From an uncultured Ignatzschineria sp. (GTDB lineage: Bacteria; Pseudomonadota; Gammaproteobacteria; Cardiobacteriales; Wohlfahrtiimonadaceae): 64,000 nucleotides of DNA. A program made the position numbers and the translations under genes. Location: contig CALZEE010000010.1 in assembly GCA_945639195.1 (NCBI GenBank), forward strand, positions 1 through 64,000, in the 5' to 3' direction. The notes below the pieces were generated by a model. It saw nothing but the letters and a program-made list of their open reading frames with translations, was not told where the DNA came from and did not search any database. This document shows, one piece after another, positions 18,352 to 28,088 of the stretch; positions within the stretch are counted from its first letter, which is position 1, and every line of letters begins with the position of its first letter.

Positions 18352-18497
18352 CTGTCGATCTTTTTGTATCGATCTTTTTCTGATTATTTTTTATGTTAAA
18401 GAAAATCGATCATATCGTGTTTCCGATCTCAATATCGATTCAGACTCTATACTTTTCCAAATAGAGAAGCATTATGCACCCGTGGACACGCATCTGG

Positions 18498-19112
18498 CTA
18501 TTTTCGTATCTGGATCGCAAATTGAATCACATGACACAGTCCTTTATGAAGATCCCCCTCTTCACGCATCATTTCGCCCACATAAAAATGCTTAAAGAAA
18601 TCCCCCGCAAACACTTCTAAAAAATGGGCCGGAGAGTAGAGATAATCAACATTACGAGGACCACCCGAGCCATAGGGGATCTGCTCATCTGAATAGACTT
18701 CTCCAAAGAGCCAACCTCCTGGTTTCAAGGTTTTACGAAGCCCTTGAAATACGTGTGCCTGTAGCGCTTTACTAAAATGCCCATAGACACAAAATGCGGC
18801 GTCATATTGTGACTCTTCCCACATGGTTTCTGTTAGATCCACCTCTTTCGTTGTGATCGCTAAATTGCCCTTACGCTCGTTTACTTTTCTCAGCGCAACA
18901 TCAGAATAATCCCAAAGATCAATTGTTAAATCTCTCCCTGCATTTTTCGCACTTTCTGCGATATAAAGCGCATTTCGACCTTCACCCTCGGCAATCGCTA
19001 ATAGCCGCCCCTTGGGCAGTAAAATAGCCTCAATCTCTTTAATAAATTGATTTGGGTCTTTCCCGTAAAGATAAGCTTCTCGCGCGAAGCGTTCGTTCCA
19101 ATGAGACTTCAT
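18498..19112 (-). CDS. Class I SAM-dependent methyltransferase
   Basis: 204 residues. The SAM-binding motif is LLAIAEGEGRNALYIAE (about 37-53), a variant typical of TehB/thiopurine-type small methyltransferases, followed by the acidic motif II (TIDLWDYS) and KTLKPGGWLFGEVYS. The opening WNERFAREAYLYGKDPN resembles a tellurite/thiol methyltransferase-like family. Substrate unknown. ATG start preceded by AAGGAGTGATAA. No functional link to neighbours. Confidence 0.82.
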   Translation of the reverse strand: MKSHWNERFAREAYLYGKDPNQFIKEIEAILLPKGRLLAIAEGEGRNALYIAESAKNAGRDLTIDLWDYSDVALRKVNERKGNLAITTKEVDLTETMWEESQYDAAFCVYGHFSKALQAHVFQGLRKTLKPGGWLFGEVYSDEQIPYGSGGPRNVDYLYSPAHFLEVFAGDFFKHFYVGEMMREEGDLHKGLCHVIQFAIQIRK

Positions 19113-19225
19113 TTATCACTCCTTATTTGTTAGACATATGTCCTAATAGCGATATGTCATTATTGGGCGCGGTCGTAATTACCTTCAATCCAATAAATAT
19201 TATCATGATGGAGACGACTACAGGT

Positions 19226-19249
19226 ATTGAGATATTGAGATATTGAGAT
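19226..19249. repeat. Three tandem copies of ATTGAGAT
   Basis: Perfect 8-bp unit repeated three times between the methyltransferase and the META-domain gene. Possible slippage tract; no function seen. Confidence 0.7.
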
Positions 19250-19275
19250 ATCTAAACACCAAGATATCAGGATAT

Positions 19276-19306
19276 AAAAAAGCAGCGCATATCACAATGC
19301 ACTGCT
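19276..19306 (-). terminator. Intrinsic terminator of the META-domain lipoprotein gene
   Basis: Minus-strand stem AGCAGTGCAT/ATGCGCTGCT (one mismatch) followed by TTTTTTA. Confidence 0.75.
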
Positions 19307-19358
19307 CTCTTGATGATTCAACGGTACTTATAAAGCTCCGTTTAAACGCCCTTAATAT

Positions 19359-19817
19359 CTAACGAATTTTATCTACACGCTTAAATTCTAATGATGATGC
19401 GGTATTTGAAAGGCGAAGATATTGCTCATCCTGTGACACAATTGTTTCTGCACCACCCTCTAAAAGAAGTGCGATATCATTGTCTAAGTTATTAAGTATC
19501 GCATCGCCGCAGAATTTACGAGTCATACCGACACCTTTAGCCGTTAATACGCCACGCTTGCTGATCGCTGCTTGACCAAAGAAATTATTACACATTGCGC
19601 CCGTTATTTGCATATTTTCACTAAATGCGATGTGAGGAGCTGCCCCCCCTTTTACGGGTTCAAATGCTTTGCCATTAACCGTTACAAGCTCATAATTATG
19701 ATGCTCTAAAGCATCTGCTGTAGGGATCTTCGTATCTAATCGACTCATCGCAGTACTCCCACTTGAACATGCTGTAATCACTAATAAAGCAACGGTACTT
19801 AACAATAGTTTTTTCAT
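19359..19817 (-). CDS. META-domain lipoprotein (HslJ-like)
   Basis: 152 residues. A lipoprotein signal ends in VITAC (Cys at residue 17). The rest is one META domain, with the characteristic block ITGAMCNNFFGQAAISKRGVLT and paired cysteines (CNNF and RKFCGD). HslJ-type proteins are heat-inducible outer-membrane lipoproteins associated with envelope stress and novobiocin resistance in E. coli. It is monocistronic. Confidence 0.85.
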   Translation of the reverse strand: MKKLLLSTVALLVITACSSGSTAMSRLDTKIPTADALEHHNYELVTVNGKAFEPVKGGAAPHIAFSENMQITGAMCNNFFGQAAISKRGVLTAKGVGMTRKFCGDAILNNLDNDIALLLEGGAETIVSQDEQYLRLSNTASSLEFKRVDKIR

Positions 19818-20049
19818 GGTATTAACCTCTTTATTGACATCTAAAATTTTTAGGTGTTATTTGTTATTCCCAAACAAAGTTTATCATGATGCGCCTTACA
19901 TTAAAATACAAAATTTATACTTACAATAACTCTTTTAGTTAAAAAATATGAATTATCAATAAGTATTGATTAGTGTAAGTTATATGACTTAACTTATTTA
20001 AAATCTCTATAATAAATTCACATTTGGGCGCTAAATCACTCCAAAACAA

Positions 20050-20481
20050 CTATTTTGTCGTTCCTACAATGATGCTAGATGCTTTTACTAAGCCTAAAAC
20101 TTTACCACCCTCTTCTAATCCCATCTCTTCGACGCTCTCATTAGTGACAACGGCCGTCAGTGTCAAACCCTTCTCTGTCGTAAACTGAACCGTACTATTC
20201 ACAGCCCCTAACATCAATTTTGTAATCGTTCCCTCAAATTGGTTTCGTGCAGAAAATGCTAAACCACAATCAGGACTTGCTAAAACAACCCAAGGGGCCT
20301 TGATGATCGCAACCACTTCTTTCTCAAGTGTGATATCAAGTGTGTCACAGCTTTGCTTTGTAATAACGGTCACAATTTCGTCACCATTATCTAAAGTAAT
20401 AATGACCTCATTATTGACGCTTCCGGAAAAAATCGCGCTGACTTTCCCTTTTAATTGATTACGTGCTGAAATTGTTCTCAT
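20050..20481 (-). CDS. Di-Mop (tandem TOBE) molybdate-binding protein
   Basis: 143 residues made of two tandem Mop/TOBE domains. Each begins with the same signature, [13 protein letters not shown] (about 5) and [13 protein letters not shown] (about 77), and each ends with an IKAPWVVLA or VKASSIIVG strand. This matches ModG-type molbindins, which store or buffer molybdate or tungstate in the cytoplasm. No mod transporter genes are in the window. It is divergent from a NarL-type regulator, suggestive of a link to molybdoenzyme respiration (inference). Confidence 0.87.
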   Translation of the reverse strand: MRTISARNQLKGKVSAIFSGSVNNEVIITLDNGDEIVTVITKQSCDTLDITLEKEVVAIIKAPWVVLASPDCGLAFSARNQFEGTITKLMLGAVNSTVQFTTEKGLTLTAVVTNESVEEMGLEEGGKVLGLVKASSIIVGTTK

Positions 20482-20674
20482 TCTTATTCCCCTAATAATT
20501 ATATGTAATATTATAAAACTAACTGCTCGATCACACGGTAAAGTAGGCTATAATAGCCAACGTGAATATTATAACGTCTTTCACACCCGTGAAATAACAT
20601 CTAATGATCATAACAAAAACGATGACCAGTCATTTCAAAATAATTCATTATCTCAGAGGTTAGCCATAGTTTTT

Positions 20675-21292
20675 ATGAGTATATCAACCAGTAACCGACC
20701 CCGCATTATTGTGATTGATCGAAATAAATTATTTCGCGAAAAACTCTGTTTCCTCCTCACAAAAGAAGCTAAAGAACATTATGAAATCCTTGATGAATTT
20801 AATCAGTTAGAGTCAGCTATTACATTTTTAAGACATCATAAAATTGACCTCCTATTACTAGAAGCTGCGCTGTTAATGCCGGGGAAAAGTATGGATCAAC
20901 TCAAGCGAAGTCTCTTATTAAATCCAGAACTCAAGGTTGTACTATTAACAACCGGCGATCAGGAAGTGGCGGCGCAACATATTCAATCATTAGATGTTCA
21001 CCATACCCTCACAAAGACCATCGATTGTGATGAATTCTTACAGCTAATTGATAAGATCCTTCAAAATAGACATCACCCAGAGAAGACAAATACCACTCAA
21101 GCGCTCACTCCTCGCGAAGAAGAGATTCTCACTTGGTTAGTGAAAGGTGATAGTAATAAAGAGATCGCTCGTGAACTCGATATCTCTGAGAGTACAGTTA
21201 AAGTGCACGTACAAAACATCTTAAAGAAATTCAATGTTTCTAGTCGCGTAGAAGCCGCCGTTTATGCGGTTCGCAATGAATTACGTGCTTAA
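20675..21292 (+). CDS. LuxR/NarL-type regulator with a degenerate receiver domain
   Basis: 205 residues. The C-terminal LuxR helix-turn-helix is canonical: [20 protein letters not shown] and [19 protein letters not shown]. The N-terminal part folds like a receiver ([14 protein letters not shown] at 10-23, LTK near 105), but the phosphoacceptor position in [13 protein letters not shown] is Glu rather than Asp, and one of the usual two acidic residues at the first strand is missing. It is therefore unlikely to be phosphorylated normally. There is no sensor kinase gene nearby. The annotated start has only GAGG-TTAGCC-ATAG upstream, so the exact start is moderately certain. Confidence 0.8.
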   Translation: MSISTSNRPRIIVIDRNKLFREKLCFLLTKEAKEHYEILDEFNQLESAITFLRHHKIDLLLLEAALLMPGKSMDQLKRSLLLNPELKVVLLTTGDQEVAAQHIQSLDVHHTLTKTIDCDEFLQLIDKILQNRHHPEKTNTTQALTPREEEILTWLVKGDSNKEIARELDISESTVKVHVQNILKKFNVSSRVEAAVYAVRNELRA

Positions 21293-21405
21293 TTTCTGCT
21301 GACATCTAAGATCTCAACGTCAATATTGAAGCACACATAGACTCAAGGATCAGAATGCGCCAATGCTGCACCCTGTCCTTTACATGCTAGATTTATCTTG
21401 GAAAA

Positions 21406-22674
21406 TTACGATGTAATCGCCGTGAGCGCTTGCAAGATGTCTGCTTTTAGATCCTCAACTTCCTCAAGCCCTACCGACAACCTAATCAAGGTTGGCTCAA
21501 TACCAATGACAGCCTTCATTTCTGGCGTAAATGTCCCATAGATCGTCGACTCTGGATGAATAATAAGGGTTCTATTATCAAAAAGATTGGTTGCTCGGCG
21601 AATCAAGGTTAATGCGTCCATGAATTGATAACATGCCGCTTTAGAGACTAAGTTAAAGGTTAACATCGCCCCAGGATTTCCCTCAAAAAATTGATCACTC
21701 AATGCTTTATAAGGGAAATTGTCTAATTTAGGGTAAGCCACCGTCACGATCTCAGGCTGCGCTTGTAAGAAATGTGCTAAGTCACAAGCACTTTGGCTCA
21801 TTGCCTGATAACGTAGCTTTAATGTCTCAAGCCCCATAATCTGCGCATACGCTGTATCGGGATCCATGCATGCCCCAAAGTTACGCGCAATCTCTCGTTT
21901 AATCTTAAACATAAATGGCGAAAATGGTGCTGTATTACTCAGCTTGCTTAAGCGTTTATTAAAACGCCAATCAAATGTGCCATAATCGACAATCGCCCCA
22001 CCTACGCTAGTCGCACCGCCAGAGACATATTTAGTAGTGGAAACGACTTCAATATCCACGCCCCACTGACGCGCATCAAACGCGCCCCAAGGAATAACGG
22101 TCGTATCCACAATCATCGGCACATGGTGCTTCACAAGAATCTCTTTAATTGCCGGTAAATTGGCGATTTCTAGATGCGGGTTCGTCATTACCTCACAGAA
22201 GAACGCGCAAGTATTCTCATCAATTGCAGATTCAATCTCTGCGAGATTATCCGTATCAACAAAACGAACCTCAACCCCAAACTCGGCAAGTGTAAATTGA
22301 AATAAGGCAAAAGTATTCCCAAAGAGATGAGGAGAGGTCACGATATTACTTCCCGCATAGCTCAGCGCCATAAAGGTATTCGCAATCGCCGCCATACCAC
22401 TACTCAACATCATGACATGATCCCCGCCTGAAATCGCCTGAATCTTCTTCTCTAGCGCTTCAACTGTGGGATTCGTAATACGAGAGTAAGTATGAGAAGC
22501 CACCGCTTCCTGATTTTGAAATGCTGCAGCAATGGCCTGTGAGTTTGGAAACTCAAATGCCGCACTACGGTAGATCGGCACATTCATTGCCCCATGGATA
22601 TCTTTATGATTCTTATCCGTACTCAAAATCTTACTATTCAACCCTAATGCCTGATGCTTAATACGCGCCGTCAT
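21406..22674 (-). CDS. Cys/Met-metabolism PLP-dependent enzyme (O-acetylhomoserine sulfhydrylase / cystathionine synthase-lyase type)
   Basis: 422 residues, full length for the family. The PLP lysine sits in VVSTTKYVSGGATSVGGAIV, and the N-terminal block VPIYRSAAFEF ... HTYSRITNPTVEALEKKI is the family signature. The SSGMAA motif near residue 95 is also present. Candidate reactions are O-acetylhomoserine sulfhydrylation, cystathionine synthesis or methionine gamma-lyase activity; sequence alone does not separate them. RBS GAGG precedes ATG. It is monocistronic, with no methionine genes next to it. Confidence 0.85.
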   Translation of the reverse strand: MTARIKHQALGLNSKILSTDKNHKDIHGAMNVPIYRSAAFEFPNSQAIAAAFQNQEAVASHTYSRITNPTVEALEKKIQAISGGDHVMMLSSGMAAIANTFMALSYAGSNIVTSPHLFGNTFALFQFTLAEFGVEVRFVDTDNLAEIESAIDENTCAFFCEVMTNPHLEIANLPAIKEILVKHHVPMIVDTTVIPWGAFDARQWGVDIEVVSTTKYVSGGATSVGGAIVDYGTFDWRFNKRLSKLSNTAPFSPFMFKIKREIARNFGACMDPDTAYAQIMGLETLKLRYQAMSQSACDLAHFLQAQPEIVTVAYPKLDNFPYKALSDQFFEGNPGAMLTFNLVSKAACYQFMDALTLIRRATNLFDNRTLIIHPESTIYGTFTPEMKAVIGIEPTLIRLSVGLEEVEDLKADILQALTAITS

Positions 22675-23204
22675 CTCTATCCTCTTTTACTTAGTTATAT
22701 ATATCTACCATTACACAATCGCTATGGGCGCTGCGCTTCTTCCATCATCGAGACTCAGTATTTAATTGAGCATTCAATTTAACAGGGAATTTACATTCAC
22801 ATTTAAATCTATATTGAATATCAATCTCATAAAACATCGACTGAGGATATCTGGAAGAATTTTTATTATCTATGATTTAAACTAAGGGAAAATCATGACA
22901 AGTGCAATCTCTTTATGAAGCCCCTTCTCAACATGATAAAAAATCACGCAATAAGTCTTTAAAAATAGATTTGAGACACGATCGAAAATATTTCCGGAAT
23001 CTTTCAGAGGATTTATAAGGATATTAAGCGTTCTCCCTACCTCTTTTTAATCACCAACCTCTTCATTAATAGGTGAAATTCGTCTAAACATCGCCTATTA
23101 AAAAGTCTTTGATTCCTTTATGATAGTGCCTAATCGTTTCATAAGAACAGTCGATCAGCTATATGCGTCTATTGTTACTATTGCTCATAAATAAAGGATG
23201 TGTC
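22675..23204. other. Intergenic region before the unknown lipoprotein
   Basis: 530 bp with no supported gene, terminator or recognised operator. The final bases carry AAAGGA for the next gene. Confidence 0.5.
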
Positions 23205-24965
23205 ATGCGTTTAAAAGCGTTTACTGTTTATCGGAAGGTATTGTTAATGTTGACCCCACTCATGCTCGCGGCTTGTAGTGATGATCAGCCACCGACGATA
23301 GAGACAGGTCCTTATCTGCTTAATGACATTACGATTCAATTTCCGCCACTGTTTTCTCAAACAGAAGGTTATGACGTTAGAAAGCTGCAGCAACAACAAG
23401 AAGTGCATGATCAATTACAGACGCAAATCAGTAACAGTTATTTTACCTTACAGCCTAATCGCCTCACCTACTATCAACAAGGCTCTATGCTTACGGGGAT
23501 GATAACGCCTGAAAATATGGGTCTTACAGATTTAGCGACGTTTCATCTCTCACTCAATGATAACCACACTATTAATGTGATCTCTCCCGACTATGGGCAA
23601 TGTCGGACATGGAAATGCGAGGTGAGTTTTACTCTAACGCGCGTTACGCCAGATAACCCCATGCTTATTACACTACAGCAACAACTCACAGAAAATGAGA
23701 CGCCTCGTAAGACATCTATCAACATCGATGAAACAGCGCTCCTGACAGAGATCGATACCCCTTACTGGGGCATTTATCACGAAATTAGTGATCATTTAAA
23801 TATGAAACTCTCAGCCATTCAGAGTAACGGGCTTATCTATGGGGTTCCTGGTCATACAAAGATGAATGCTTTTACATTAGGGAATATTGAAATTGATCCG
23901 CAAGCCCCCGATGTGGAGGTGCTCTCTTTCTATAGTAATGACGCGCCCAGTAGTGACGTGCATCAAATTGATACCATCTCTTATCTCTTTATACTCCCCC
24001 TTCGTAAAGATACACAGGGACAGATTATTCCTCACTTAGATATTCCTGCGCTCGACGCTGACAATCAACGCTACCTCTCTCAGGAATCAGGTTTTATCGC
24101 AGAAGATACTACAGGATACTATGCCGTCAACTACTTCACATTCCCTAAAGCTGAACGCGCCGTAATTGTGCTTACAGAAGGTTTAGCATTGCCGAAGGTC
24201 ACGCAACATTATCGATCATTACAATCGCTCTCTGATATACCGTTAAAAGATCAACTCGCACTCACCGCGCCTACCGACACTAAAGCAAAGCACAACACAG
24301 AGGGAGATTTAAACAACCGTATTACCCTTCAGGATATTGCGCTTTCGCTCCCAACGTTAGAAAGTCGTTATGATATCACCCTCAGTGAGATGTTTAGAAT
24401 CAACGATATTACCCGTAACTATACAGATAAACTCCATACGCTTCTCAAAAGCGAAGATCTCTACCTCAAAAATGGTCCTACGACAGTCAATGGTTATCAT
24501 CTCTTTAAGATGAATATTGGCGATTATCGTTTTAACGATACCTACCTTAAGATTCACAACAGTTCGCTTAACAATGTGATTCAATCGCTCCAAGCGAATC
24601 AGAATCAAAAAGGATCTAATCCCCAAGATTCCTCTCTATGGCATGACCCTATATACATCTATACAACAGATCCAAAACAAGCATCTGGCTTAAGTTACTT
24701 TAAAGAGATTCAAAAAGGCGTCACACTGGAGATCTTTAGCCCCGCAACGCAAGGCCACATTGCCGAGAAAGTCCTTTTTGGTAAGCTTCTTAGCGGGTTT
24801 GATTTTAGAAATATGCCCAAGATCTCATCGATTGCCATACCAAACATCGCACAATACACCGCTATTGATGTCGATGAGTCACTTGATAAACCGCAAGGCA
24901 GCACCAAGGTTTATCATTTCGTAGAAGGTGACACGGATCTACAGGGAAGATTGTTGAAGAAGTAA
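23205..24965 (+). CDS. Large lipoprotein of unknown function
   Basis: 586 residues from the ATG at 23205 (AAAGGA upstream; an earlier ATG at 23163 would spoil the signal peptide). The signal is Lys/Arg-rich then LLMLTPLMLAAC, with the lipidated Cys at about residue 25, followed by SDDQPP, so outer-membrane sorting is plausible. The mature part is hydrophilic, rich in beta-type segments and Asp/Asn, with no TM helix and no domain I recognise. It is bounded by a terminator and stands alone. I do not assign a function. Confidence 0.75.
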   Translation: MRLKAFTVYRKVLLMLTPLMLAACSDDQPPTIETGPYLLNDITIQFPPLFSQTEGYDVRKLQQQQEVHDQLQTQISNSYFTLQPNRLTYYQQGSMLTGMITPENMGLTDLATFHLSLNDNHTINVISPDYGQCRTWKCEVSFTLTRVTPDNPMLITLQQQLTENETPRKTSINIDETALLTEIDTPYWGIYHEISDHLNMKLSAIQSNGLIYGVPGHTKMNAFTLGNIEIDPQAPDVEVLSFYSNDAPSSDVHQIDTISYLFILPLRKDTQGQIIPHLDIPALDADNQRYLSQESGFIAEDTTGYYAVNYFTFPKAERAVIVLTEGLALPKVTQHYRSLQSLSDIPLKDQLALTAPTDTKAKHNTEGDLNNRITLQDIALSLPTLESRYDITLSEMFRINDITRNYTDKLHTLLKSEDLYLKNGPTTVNGYHLFKMNIGDYRFNDTYLKIHNSSLNNVIQSLQANQNQKGSNPQDSSLWHDPIYIYTTDPKQASGLSYFKEIQKGVTLEIFSPATQGHIAEKVLFGKLLSGFDFRNMPKISSIAIPNIAQYTAIDVDESLDKPQGSTKVYHFVEGDTDLQGRLLKK

Positions 24966-25029
24966 GCGTTGAAACACGATGAAGCACTCTTGAGATATAA
25001 ATCATAAACGATATCTAAACCCTATAACA

Positions 25030-25065
25030 AAAGCCCCAATATCTATTCACAGATATTGGGGCTTT
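25030..25065. terminator. Bidirectional terminator between the unknown lipoprotein and bioD
   Basis: Perfect 15-bp stem AAAGCCCCAATATCT/AGATATTGGGGCTTT with a 6-nt loop; T-rich on the minus-strand exit. Confidence 0.85.
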
Positions 25066-25130
25066 ATCATAAATTTTCTTAAATGATTGGCTTCTTTCAG
25101 GCAGTTTCTATCTATCTGAGTATTACATCA

Positions 25131-25835
25131 CTACTGAAAATAGCTCAAATCAAAGTACGCTTTATCTTTATCATCTTCGCTACATTCACCCTGCGCCATC
25201 TCTGCTTTAAATGGAATCTCGCCAATCATCGGGATATCGGTAAAGGCTTGAATACCGGCAATGTAGTTTTGTAAGCTTGGAGAATCAGAGAGATGGTTTG
25301 CTACCCAGCCAGTGACTTTAAGCCCGGCGTGTTCAATTGCTTCAAAGGTTAAACGCGCATGGTTAATCACCCCGAGTTTCAACCCTACAACCACAATCAC
25401 CGGCAATTGATTCTCGATGACCCAATCGCTATAACTCTTTTCAAAGTTTAAAGGCGTATACCAGCCCCCAGCACCTTCCACTAAAGTAATACGATTCTTC
25501 GCTTCTAAATGATGAAGCCCTGCGGTGATTTTATCAAAGGTAATCGGCTGGCCTAATTGATCCGCTAAGATATGGGGCGCTTCCTCTGCTTCAAAGAAGA
25601 AGGGATTCACCTCCTCATAACGTAACTCATCAAAAGAGGCAGTTAAATGCCCATAAGCATCCGGATTCTTTAACCCTATCGGAGTCATTTCACAGCCAGA
25701 AGCAACAGGCTTATAACCATTTGCCGGCATTTTTGCGTTATTTAAAGCGGTTAAAAGACGCGTTGAGACATAAGTTTTACCAATCTCTGTATCTGTCCCT
25801 GTAATAAACCATGTTTTACGTGTTACATCATCCAT
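25131..25835 (-). CDS. bioD: Dethiobiotin synthetase
   Basis: 234 residues. It closes the ureido ring of 7,8-diaminopelargonate with CO2 and ATP. The P-loop WFITGTDTEIGKTYVS, the KPVASGCE motif and EGAGGWYTPL are all present. It is the last gene of the leftward bioF-bioC-bioD run, 70 bp after bioC. Confidence 0.96.
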   Translation of the reverse strand: MDDVTRKTWFITGTDTEIGKTYVSTRLLTALNNAKMPANGYKPVASGCEMTPIGLKNPDAYGHLTASFDELRYEEVNPFFFEAEEAPHILADQLGQPITFDKITAGLHHLEAKNRITLVEGAGGWYTPLNFEKSYSDWVIENQLPVIVVVGLKLGVINHARLTFEAIEHAGLKVTGWVANHLSDSPSLQNYIAGIQAFTDIPMIGEIPFKAEMAQGECSEDDKDKAYFDLSYFQ

Positions 25836-25905
25836 GTGCTTCTATCCTTTTTTGAATCTATTGTGTCTATGTCTTATTTCTATAGTCTTTATTAGCGATT
25901 AGCTC

Positions 25906-26850
25906 TTAACCGCGCTTTGGGATATCAATCAGCGCGACCACATAAGTCAGCTGATATCCGCCGATAGAGGCAAAATACTCTTCTAGCTTGGCAATACTAC
26001 TGCGCCCAAGTAATCCCTTCCGGCGATTGGGCAAGCTTGTTGCTCCGATATGCTTTAAGCTCTTAAAGAGCGACTTTAATGAATCAAAGGTGACGATCTC
26101 TTCATAGATTGTCAGGCTTCCGCCCTGCGCCATGACTTCCGCTTTAAGCTTTTCTTCTGTTAAAAACGCTAATATATGTTGTTCGTTATCGACAGTTTTA
26201 AATGCCGACTCAAGCTCGCGTAGCGTTCCTGCAATAATCGTCGCAATAGAGATTCGCCCGCCGCTCTTCGTTACACGATGGAGCTCCTTCAAAGCTTGGG
26301 TAATATCATGGCACCATTGAATCGCTAAACTACTCACCACAAGATCGAACGTCTTATCCTCACAAGGAAGCGCTTCAATATCCCCGGCAATATAGGCATC
26401 ATATCCCCCTTGTTTCTTAGCCACTTCCAACATCTCAGGGGAAAGATCCAATGCTGTCACTTTTGGGGCGACCAGCGCTGTAAAAGGAATAATAGTGCTG
26501 TTATGTTTCTCTACTTCGGGAGAAGTTTCTACTTTAGATTGCTCTACCAAGGATTTCTGCATTATCGCCGTGAGCTGTTGTGACAGCGTTCTCCCGACAT
26601 ATCCTGTACCGGCGCCAGCATCCAAAACTTGGAACGTGCCGTTGGCGTCAATATCCCTTTGCACTTCAAGAACCGTCTCAATTAATCGATCTGCAATACG
26701 GCGTTGCACTACCGCGACCGCATCATAATTGCCGGCATTTTTACTAAATTCATTCCGAATAATCGGTTTATCAACACTATTAGAAGCGCTTGGAATGGTA
26801 TCAGGAGCATCCGCGTCATAGCGCACTCTATTTGCGTTCAGAATCGCCAT
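25906..26850 (-). CDS. bioC: Malonyl-ACP O-methyltransferase BioC
   Basis: 314 residues, longer than the usual 250 because of an N-terminal extension and a polar insert near 95-120. The SAM motif is FQVLDAGAGTGYVGRTLSQQ, followed by VTALDLSPEML and the post-motif VSSLAIQWCHD typical of BioC. It methylates malonyl-ACP to disguise it as a fatty-acid primer for pimelate synthesis. A partner esterase is needed to remove the methyl group later. It begins 2 bp after bioF, so it is co-translated. Confidence 0.92.
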   Translation of the reverse strand: MAILNANRVRYDADAPDTIPSASNSVDKPIIRNEFSKNAGNYDAVAVVQRRIADRLIETVLEVQRDIDANGTFQVLDAGAGTGYVGRTLSQQLTAIMQKSLVEQSKVETSPEVEKHNSTIIPFTALVAPKVTALDLSPEMLEVAKKQGGYDAYIAGDIEALPCEDKTFDLVVSSLAIQWCHDITQALKELHRVTKSGGRISIATIIAGTLRELESAFKTVDNEQHILAFLTEEKLKAEVMAQGGSLTIYEEIVTFDSLKSLFKSLKHIGATSLPNRRKGLLGRSSIAKLEEYFASIGGYQLTYVVALIDIPKRG

Positions 26851-26852
26851 GG

Positions 26853-28088
26853 TTATTGCTCTCCACTCACTGCTGCTAAACGCGCAATGAATTGATCAAT
26901 CATCGCTTCATCATGATCTGCCGTAATCGTTACACGCAATCTTGCCGTATGAGGTGGCACCGTCGGCGGACGTATCGCAGATACCCAAATGCCGGCATCT
27001 TTTAACTGCGCTGATACGGCTAACGCCGCCGCATCTTCCCCAATAATCAAGGGCTGAATTGGGCTGATAGAATCTAACAAGCCGATTTTATCGCCAATGT
27101 TGTGCGCAATAGATTCACGGAAATAACGAATATTCGCCGCTAAACGCATCCGGCGCTCATCGCCCTCTTGTGAAGCGATAAGATCGATTGCCGTTAATAA
27201 CGTCTCCGCCTGCATCGGAGGAATTGCCGTACTATAAATCAGCGGCCGCGAGAACTGCACAAAGTACTCTGCAAATGTTTTAGATAATAAGAGCGCCGCC
27301 CCGCTACAACCAAAGGCTTTACCAAATGTCACCACTAAAATATCCGGCTTAATGCCATAGTGATCACAAGTACCGCGCCCTTCGCTCCCCCAGAACCCCA
27401 CGCCATGCGCATCATCCACCATAAGCGTTGCCCCATGCTTTTGTGTAATACGCGCAATCTCCGGCAATGGTGCGCTATCGCCATCCATGCTAAAGATCCC
27501 TTCTGTAATGACGAGTTTGCCGGCATTTTCATGCAGATTGCCATCGCTGAGCATAGCGTTTGACGTGGCACTTGGCATGGTGTTTGGCTTGACTTCTTTT
27601 TCCAAATAACTCTCTAAAGAGAGCGGATCATTATGCTTAAAGCGGTAGAGCCTTCCCGGAGAAAACATCGCCGCTTCAAGGAGCGAGGCATGTGATAAGC
27701 GGTCGGCAATCATAACATCGCCTTTCTCGATTAAGAGCTTAATCGCCGCTTGGTTTGCCGTAAACCCAGATGGATAAACAATCGCCGCATCATAACCGAG
27801 CCACGAGGCAAGGCGTTCTTCCAAGCGTACAAGTGGATCACTGTATCCCGTTACATGGGGCGATCCGCCACTGCCCACGCCATATTCTTTGGCACCACGG
27901 CTCGCGGCTTCAATCATCAAAGGATGATGCGCTAAGCCCAAGTAATCATTAGAGGAGAAATTGAGATACGACTTTCCCTCAACCTGCATTTTATACGAGG
28001 CATTCGCAGTCTGACAGACGGGGCGGCGACGATAACGATCTTTTGCTTTCTGCTCAAGAAGCGCCGCTTCAATTCTGGTATTCCACAT
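26853..28088 (-). CDS. bioF: 8-amino-7-oxononanoate synthase
   Basis: 411 residues. A PLP enzyme joining pimeloyl-ACP and alanine. The family blocks are FSSNDYLGLAHHP, the MVDDAHGVGFWG motif and the PLP lysine in VTFGKAFGCSGAALL. It is the first gene of bioF-bioC-bioD, divergent from bioA across 552 bp. Confidence 0.96.
   Translation of the reverse strand: MWNTRIEAALLEQKAKDRYRRRPVCQTANASYKMQVEGKSYLNFSSNDYLGLAHHPLMIEAASRGAKEYGVGSGGSPHVTGYSDPLVRLEERLASWLGYDAAIVYPSGFTANQAAIKLLIEKGDVMIADRLSHASLLEAAMFSPGRLYRFKHNDPLSLESYLEKEVKPNTMPSATSNAMLSDGNLHENAGKLVITEGIFSMDGDSAPLPEIARITQKHGATLMVDDAHGVGFWGSEGRGTCDHYGIKPDILVVTFGKAFGCSGAALLLSKTFAEYFVQFSRPLIYSTAIPPMQAETLLTAIDLIASQEGDERRMRLAANIRYFRESIAHNIGDKIGLLDSISPIQPLIIGEDAAALAVSAQLKDAGIWVSAIRPPTVPPHTARLRVTITADHDEAMIDQFIARLAAVSGEQ

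Noticed and set aside
25083..25274. 63-codon plus-strand frame
   Set aside because: Antisense to the 3' end of bioD, which is certain.
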